NCBI RefSeq assembly: GCF_001509485.1
Contig: NZ_LLZI01000101.1
Coordinates: 23,249-87,248, forward strand
DNA from: Streptomyces sp. NRRL F-4489
GTDB taxonomy: Bacteria > Actinomycetota > Actinomycetes > Streptomycetales > Streptomycetaceae
DNA: 64,000 bases
Direction of reading: 5' to 3'
Numbering within the stretch: the stretch's first letter is position 1; every line of letters starts with the position of its first letter. Below, in pieces: positions 59,804-64,000 of the stretch. A program made the position numbers and the translations under genes. The notes beneath the pieces were generated by a model. It saw only the letters and a program-made list of their open reading frames with translations, was not told the origin of the DNA and did no database searches.

Positions 59804-61402
59804 TTACCGCGCCCCGCCCGGTGCGCGGCCGCCGCGTCGGATGCGGGTGGCGAGCCAGAGGTCGAAGCGGTCGTCGGGGTCGTCGAGGCGGCGGCCGGTG
59901 AGGTCCATGGCCTTGTCGAGGCGGTTGCGGACGGTGTGGCGGTGGACGCCGAGCCGGCGGCTGGTGGCGTCCCAGGCGCCGCCGGTCTCCAGCCAGGCGG
60001 CGAGGGTGGCGATCAGCTCCTCGCCGTTGTCGGCGAGATCCAGCGGGCCGAGCACGGTGTCGGCGTAGCCGAGCAGCGTCCGGCGGTCGCCGAGCTCCAG
60101 CAGCAGCCGCGCGGCCTCGCTCTGCCGGGCCTCGGCGGGGGCGCCGCTGGTCCGGCTGACGGCCAGCAGACCGGCCGCCTGCCGCAGCGAGACCCGTACC
60201 GCCTCCGGCGTGGTGGCCGGCCCGATGCCCGCCGGGCAGTGCGGTGCGAAGCGGCCCAGCACCGCGTGGATGTCCAGCTCCTCCCCGGCCACCGCCTCGA
60301 TCAGCGGCCCCCGCGCGGCGGACGGTCCCGCCGTCACCCGCACCAGCCCGCCGGGCATCGCCAGCGCCAGATCGGCCGCCATCTCCTGCGCCGCGGCCTC
60401 GGACAGCACGGCCGGCGAGGGCGCCCCGCCCGGGCCGCGCGGACCGGTGGCGGGCGCCGCCTCCACGACCACGGCCCGGACCCGTTCCGCCGACAGGCCC
60501 GCCGACGCCAGCATGTCCCGGGCCCGGTCGGCGGTCAGGTCCTCGTCCGCCAGCAGCTCCGACAGCAGCGCCGACCGCCGCCGGCGCTCCGGCTCGTCCC
60601 GCAGATGGCGCCGCTCCAGCTCCAGGGAGAGGAGGGAGATGAGCCCGGGGACGACCGCGCGGGCGGCGTCGTCGGGGCGGCCGGCGAGCAGCAGCAGCCC
60701 GCGCAGCCGGCGCGCGCCCAGCGGCTGCACCTCCAGCTGCCGGCCGCCGGCCGTACTGGTCGCGCTGCCGCGCAGACCGCGCGCGGCGACCCGTTCGATC
60801 AGATCGCGGGCCTGGTCGAGGGGGACCCGCGGCTCCTGTTCGGCGGCCGCCAGCTGGCGGCCCAGCGGGTCCAGGACCGTGGCGCCGACGCCGGTCGCCG
60901 CCGTCCACTCCGCCAGCATCGGCTGGAGTCCGTCGCTGGTCGCCGCGGCCGCGGTCAGCCGCCGCTGGGTGGCGAACGCGCGGTGCAGCACCTCCCGCTG
61001 CTCGGCGGCCCGGGCGTCGAAGACCGCCTTGGTGACGGCGATGAACGGCACCTCGTCCGGCACCGTGAGCAGCGGCAGCCCGGCCTCCTTCGCCGCCGCG
61101 ACCAGCACCTCCGGCGCCTCCTGGTACGGCAGGCCGTGGCCCAGCCCGAGCGCCAGGCAGACCGCGCCGCCCTCGGCGACGTCCCGGACGTACGCCCGGC
61201 AGGCGTCCGGCTCCATCGGCAGCAGCAGCCCGATGGTCATCAGCAGTTCGCCGCCCTGGAGCCACTTGCCCGGGGTGAGCAGGTCGGAGACGGTCGCCGC
61301 CTCGATGGTGCGGGCCAGCAGCTCCGGCGGGACCTCGTAGGTCAGGGAAAGGTGCAGGCCGGGCCGGTCCAGCAGGTCCGAGAGACGCAGAGGCATAGAC
61401 AT
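59804..61402 (-). CDS. PucR-family transcriptional regulator
   Basis: A 532-residue regulator with the PucR layout. An N-terminal PucR purine-catabolism ligand domain (about residues 5-125; LRLSDLLDRPGLHLSLTYE ... TVSDLLTPGKWLQGGELLMTIGLLLP) is followed by a GGDEF-like central region and a C-terminal HTH (LGVHRHTVRNRLDKAMDLTGRRLDDPDDRFDLWLATRI). The family controls purine, allantoin or GABA metabolism. It is divergent from an NCS1-type nucleobase permease across 152 bp, which fits control of nucleobase uptake (inference). ATG 61402 and ATG 61396 are alternative starts. Confidence 0.92.
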   Translation of the reverse strand: MSMPLRLSDLLDRPGLHLSLTYEVPPELLARTIEAATVSDLLTPGKWLQGGELLMTIGLLLPMEPDACRAYVRDVAEGGAVCLALGLGHGLPYQEAPEVLVAAAKEAGLPLLTVPDEVPFIAVTKAVFDARAAEQREVLHRAFATQRRLTAAAATSDGLQPMLAEWTAATGVGATVLDPLGRQLAAAEQEPRVPLDQARDLIERVAARGLRGSATSTAGGRQLEVQPLGARRLRGLLLLAGRPDDAARAVVPGLISLLSLELERRHLRDEPERRRRSALLSELLADEDLTADRARDMLASAGLSAERVRAVVVEAAPATGPRGPGGAPSPAVLSEAAAQEMAADLALAMPGGLVRVTAGPSAARGPLIEAVAGEELDIHAVLGRFAPHCPAGIGPATTPEAVRVSLRQAAGLLAVSRTSGAPAEARQSEAARLLLELGDRRTLLGYADTVLGPLDLADNGEELIATLAAWLETGGAWDATSRRLGVHRHTVRNRLDKAMDLTGRRLDDPDDRFDLWLATRIRRGGRAPGGAR

Positions 61403-61405
61403 AGT

Positions 61406-61431
61406 GTCCACCACATATCTATTGAATGGAC
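61406..61431. promoter_or_regulatory. Inverted repeat in the PucR/permease divergent region
   Basis: GTCCA (61406-61410) and TGGAC (61427-61431) are inverted around a 16-bp AT-rich centre containing CATATCTATTG. CGATCG is repeated directly after it (61431-61436 and 61439-61444). It lies directly before the PucR start and could bind PucR. Confidence 0.4.
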
Positions 61432-61554
61432 GATCGGGCGATCGAGTCCCGGCGGGCGGGCGCCTAGGTTCACACCACCGCGGAACCGGCAGGCCCCTGC
61501 GCCCGGCCCGCGGCCCCACCCCGCACACCTGTCGCCCCGCCCGAGGAGTAGCCC

Positions 61555-63048
61555 ATGGATCCCACGGCACCCATGGAAGGCACGAGCGAGGGGCGAGGCT
61601 CCCGCATGATCGAGGTCCGCTCCATCGACTACGTGCCGGTCCGCGAACGGCACGGGAAGGTGTGGCACCAGGGCCCGTTCTGGTTCACCGGCAACTTCGT
61701 GCTCACCACGATGGTCACCGGCTTCCTCGGCCCGGCCCTGGGCCTGAGCCTGCCCGCCTCCGTCGCGGCCGTCGTCCTCGGCGCCTGCTTCGGCACCTTC
61801 TTCATGGCCTTCCACGCCAACCAGGGTCCGCGGATGGGCCTGCCGCAGATGATCCAGTCGCGGGCGCAGTTCGGCATCCGCGGCGCGATCGTCCCGTTCA
61901 CCGCGGTGGTCTTCGTCTACGTCGGCTTCAACGTCTTCAACGTCGTCCTGGCCGCGCAGGGCCTGCGCACGGTCTTCCCCGGCGGCACCACCCTCTGGTA
62001 CGTGCTGATCATCGGCGTCGCCATCGTGCTCGCCGTCGTCGGCCACGATCTGCTGCACCTCGTCCAGCGCTGGCTGACGTATGTGCTGATCGCGGTCTTC
62101 GGCGTGCTCACCGTCGGCGCCCTGGCCACCCTGCACCCGCACGCCGCGGCCGCCGCCGGCCACGCCGGGCACGCTTCCTGGACGTCGTTCCTGGTCGTCT
62201 TCTCCGCCGCGGCCGGCTACCAGATCAGCTACGCGGTCTACGTCTCGGACTACTCCCGCTACCTGCCCCGCGACGTCCCGGCGCGCAAGGTCATCTGGTG
62301 GACGTACGCGGGCGCGGCCGGCTCCGCGGCGTGGCTGATGTCGCTGGGCGCGCTGCTCTCCTCGGCGCTGCCGCACCCGGACGCGATCAACGGCATCCGC
62401 CAGGTCGGCAACGCGATCCTGCCCGGCTTCGGCACCTTCGCGGTGGTCGTCTCCTCCGTCGCGCTGATCGGCATCATGGCCGTCAACGCGTACGGCGCGA
62501 TGCTCACCACCACCAGCGCGGTCGACGCCTTCCGCGCGGTGAAGCCGACCGTCCGGATCCGGATCGCCGGCATCGTGGCCATCGGCGTGATCATCTTCGC
62601 GGTGGCGATGCTGCTGCCGGAGAACTACCTGGCGAGCTTCAACACCTTCGTGCTGATGATGCTCTACTTCCTGATCCCGTGGACGGCGGTCAACCTCGTC
62701 GACTTCTACTGGGTCCGGCGCGGCCACTACGCGGTCACCGCGATCTTCGACCCGTCCGGGATCTACGGCCGCTGGTCCTGGCGCGGAATCGCCGCCTACG
62801 CGGCCGGGTTCGTGGCGATGATCCCGTTCTTCTCCACGTCCTTCTACACCGGGCCGGTCACCGAGGCGCTGGGCGGCGCGGACCTGGCCTTCGTACCGGG
62901 CCTGCTGGTCGGCGGCGGCCTGTACTACCTGCTCAGCCGCAACCTCGACCTGGCGGCGGAGGAGGCGGCGGTCGCCGCCAGCGAGCGGGAGCTGGAGGGC
63001 GCGGAGGCGGCCGGTCCGGAGGCGGCCGGGGCGCCGTCCCCGGTGTGA
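61555..63048 (+). CDS. NCS1-family nucleobase/allantoin-type permease
   Basis: A 497-residue transporter with 12 predicted helices of the nucleobase:cation symporter 1 family (cytosine, purine, uracil, allantoin, hydantoin). After a hydrophilic N-terminus come FWFTGNFVLTTMVTGFLGPALGLSLPASVAAVVLGACFGTFFMAFHANQGPRMGLPQMIQSRAQFG, the family signature (GPRxGxPQMxQSRAxFG), and later GYQISYAVYVSDYSRYLP. The C-terminus is Ala/Glu-rich. GAGGAG lies nine bases before the ATG. Divergent PucR regulator suggests induction by a purine-related compound. The exact substrate cannot be read from the sequence. Confidence 0.92.
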   Translation: MDPTAPMEGTSEGRGSRMIEVRSIDYVPVRERHGKVWHQGPFWFTGNFVLTTMVTGFLGPALGLSLPASVAAVVLGACFGTFFMAFHANQGPRMGLPQMIQSRAQFGIRGAIVPFTAVVFVYVGFNVFNVVLAAQGLRTVFPGGTTLWYVLIIGVAIVLAVVGHDLLHLVQRWLTYVLIAVFGVLTVGALATLHPHAAAAAGHAGHASWTSFLVVFSAAAGYQISYAVYVSDYSRYLPRDVPARKVIWWTYAGAAGSAAWLMSLGALLSSALPHPDAINGIRQVGNAILPGFGTFAVVVSSVALIGIMAVNAYGAMLTTTSAVDAFRAVKPTVRIRIAGIVAIGVIIFAVAMLLPENYLASFNTFVLMMLYFLIPWTAVNLVDFYWVRRGHYAVTAIFDPSGIYGRWSWRGIAAYAAGFVAMIPFFSTSFYTGPVTEALGGADLAFVPGLLVGGGLYYLLSRNLDLAAEEAAVAASERELEGAEAAGPEAAGAPSPV

Positions 63049-63135
63049 GGCCGCCCGCCGGGGCCCGGGGCTCGGGGCCTGGGTCCCGGGACGCCGCTGA
63101 CCTCAGCGGATGACCCGCGCCCTTCCTCCCGATAT

Positions 63136-63167
63136 GGTCGGTCGGGAGAGAAATCCACCGACCGACC
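63136..63167. promoter_or_regulatory. Perfect 10-bp inverted repeat upstream of the PfpI gene
   Basis: GGTCGGTCGG (63136-63145) and CCGACCGACC (63158-63167) are perfect inverted arms 12 bp apart, 76 bp before the PfpI start. Each arm is itself a direct repeat of GGTC. This is the pattern of a TetR-type operator overlapping a promoter (GATATGG ... AGAGAAATC). Confidence 0.65.
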
Positions 63168-63243
63168 GTCGTTTTCCGGCCGTCCCGCCCGGTGGCCCGC
63201 ACCACCGGGCCGGGGCATCCGGACGAAGGGAAGTGAGCGCTCC

Positions 63244-63777
63244 ATGCAGGTCGCGTTTCTGGTCGCCCCCGAGGGCACCGAGCAGGTCGAGCTGACCGAG
63301 CCCTGGAAGGCCGTCAAGGCCGCGGGCGGCACGCCGAAGCTGATCTCCACCGAGTCGGGCCGGATCCAGGCGTTTCACCACCTCGACAAGGCCGACACCT
63401 TCCCCGTCGACCTGACCGTGGACGCCGCGTCCGTCGCGGACTTCGACGGCCTGGTCCTCCCCGGCGGCGTCGCCAACCCCGACGCGCTCCGCCTCGACAA
63501 GGGCGCCGTCGCGCTGATCGCCTCGTTCTTCGAGACCGGCAAGCCGGTCGCGGCGATCTGCCACGCCCCGTGGACCCTGGTCGAGGCCGATGTGGTCCGC
63601 GGCCGGACCCTGACGTCCTGGCCCAGTCTGCAGACCGATATCCGCAACGCCGGCGGCACCTGGACCGACCAGGAGGTCGTCCGCTGCACCGGGGGTCCCA
63701 ACACCCTCATCACCAGCCGCAAACCGGCCGATCTGGAAGCCTTCTGCAAGGCCGTGGTGGAGGAGTTCAAGGCGTAG
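63244..63777 (+). CDS. DJ-1/PfpI family protein
   Basis: A 177-residue protein of the PfpI/YhbO-like branch of the DJ-1 superfamily. It starts VAFLVAPEGTEQVELTEPWKAVKAAGGTPKLISTESG, with the conserved Glu, has FDGLVLPGGVANPDALR, and the nucleophile elbow PVAAICHAPWTLVEADVVRGR with Cys near residue 107 and His next to it. TSWPSLQTDIRNAGGTWTD is typical. Family members act as general stress proteins, possibly glyoxalase or protein deglycase; activity is debated. GGAAGTGAGC lies upstream of the ATG. The gene has its own palindromic operator and terminator, so it is a single-gene unit. Confidence 0.93.
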   Translation: MQVAFLVAPEGTEQVELTEPWKAVKAAGGTPKLISTESGRIQAFHHLDKADTFPVDLTVDAASVADFDGLVLPGGVANPDALRLDKGAVALIASFFETGKPVAAICHAPWTLVEADVVRGRTLTSWPSLQTDIRNAGGTWTDQEVVRCTGGPNTLITSRKPADLEAFCKAVVEEFKA

Positions 63778-63794
63778 TCGCTACTGCGTTTCTT

Positions 63795-63832
63795 ACGGGC
63801 CCCGCCGGGCGTATGCGCCGGGCGGGGCCCGT
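63795..63832. terminator. Terminator after the PfpI gene
   Basis: ACGGGCCCCGCC (63795-63806) pairs perfectly with GGCGGGGCCCGT (63821-63832). It follows the PfpI stop by 17 bases and also lies beyond the end of the convergent partial gene, so it can serve both. Confidence 0.85.
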
Positions 63833-63874
63833 GGTGCGTACGGGACCCGGCCCGGCAGTTCGCTCCCCGGCCGG

Positions 63875-64000
63875 TCAGTCCTCCGTCAGTACGGCCACCG
63901 ACTCGCCGGGGAGGCGGAGGGTGCCGTCCGGTGACGGGTCGTGGGGGTGCGGCCAGCCGGTGACGGGGCGGAGGGGGGCGGGCTTTCGCGCCGGGCGACC
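63875..64000 (-). CDS. C-terminal end of an unidentified protein, possibly a glycoside hydrolase
   Basis: On the minus strand a frame runs from the window edge to a TGA at 63875-63877. Its last residues are LRPVTGWPHPHDPSPDGTLRLPGESVAVLTED. The hydrophobic beta-strand ending in PGESVAVLTED is like the final strand of the C-terminal beta-domain of GH13-type glycosidases, where such endings are common, but 41 residues are too few for a firm call. The rest lies outside the window. Confidence 0.5.
   Translation of the reverse strand, partial: GRPARKPAPLRPVTGWPHPHDPSPDGTLRLPGESVAVLTED

Overview
The window is chromosomal DNA of a high-GC actinomycete, almost certainly a Streptomyces. Third codon positions are overwhelmingly G/C, GTG starts are frequent, and coupled genes meet in ATGA or GTGA overlaps. 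The gene order acnA ... ngcEFG-like / ROK regulator / xylFGH-like / dxs ... fadBA / RNase D / DUF3000 / hemE ... hemY-hemQ ... murC / msrB is the one I recall from the core Streptomyces chromosome (S. coelicolor acnA to murC region). I see no insertion sequence, prophage, CRISPR array, rRNA or tRNA.

Layout. 1-1075: a frameshifted dienelactone hydrolase gene cut by the window edge, then a gene-poor stretch ending in the acnA control region. 1091-3805: aconitase. 3922-8419: a secreted FG-GAP repeat protein and a large secreted GH92 mannosidase, both on the minus strand. 8891-17034: a sugar-uptake block with an NgcEFG-like amino-sugar ABC transporter, a Rok7B7-like ROK regulator and a XylFGH-like ABC transporter. 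17308-21050: DXP synthase and an amino-acid permease. 21087-28160 (minus): NYN/PIN-like protein, fatty-acid oxidation FadB/FadA pair, RNase D, orphan response regulator and DUF3000. 28263-37460: hemE, a CoA-disulfide-reductase-like flavoprotein, an aldehyde dehydrogenase and a PcaF-like thiolase separated by a striking operator array, a DUF4349 lipoprotein, then hemY-hemQ.

37537-46797 is the most accessory part. It holds a secreted TAP-type peptidase, a three-gene locus of a DUF692 multinuclear iron enzyme (MNIO) with a small partner and a TIGR04222-like membrane protein, a LysE exporter, an HxlR regulator divergent from an NmrA-like/F420-type reductase pair, an 8 x 7 bp tandem repeat, a nuclease-fold protein, a decayed DUF4232 gene and a PTH2-like protein. 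46995-56139: two ABC transporters, ZapE, a RibD-like reductase and a two-component system divergent from a MacB/FtsX-type transporter. 56309-58132: murC and msrB. 58151-59724: metallophosphoesterase coupled to a phosphopantetheinyl transferase. 59804-63777: PucR regulator divergent from an NCS1 permease, then a PfpI protein behind a perfect palindrome. The last bases are the 3' end of an unidentified gene.

The strongest candidates for undescribed biology are the DUF692/MNIO locus (39400-41701) and the six-copy, ~17-bp-phased GTTGATCAAC array upstream of the aldehyde dehydrogenase (32419-32509). All functional calls rest on reading motifs and remembered family knowledge; no database search was run.
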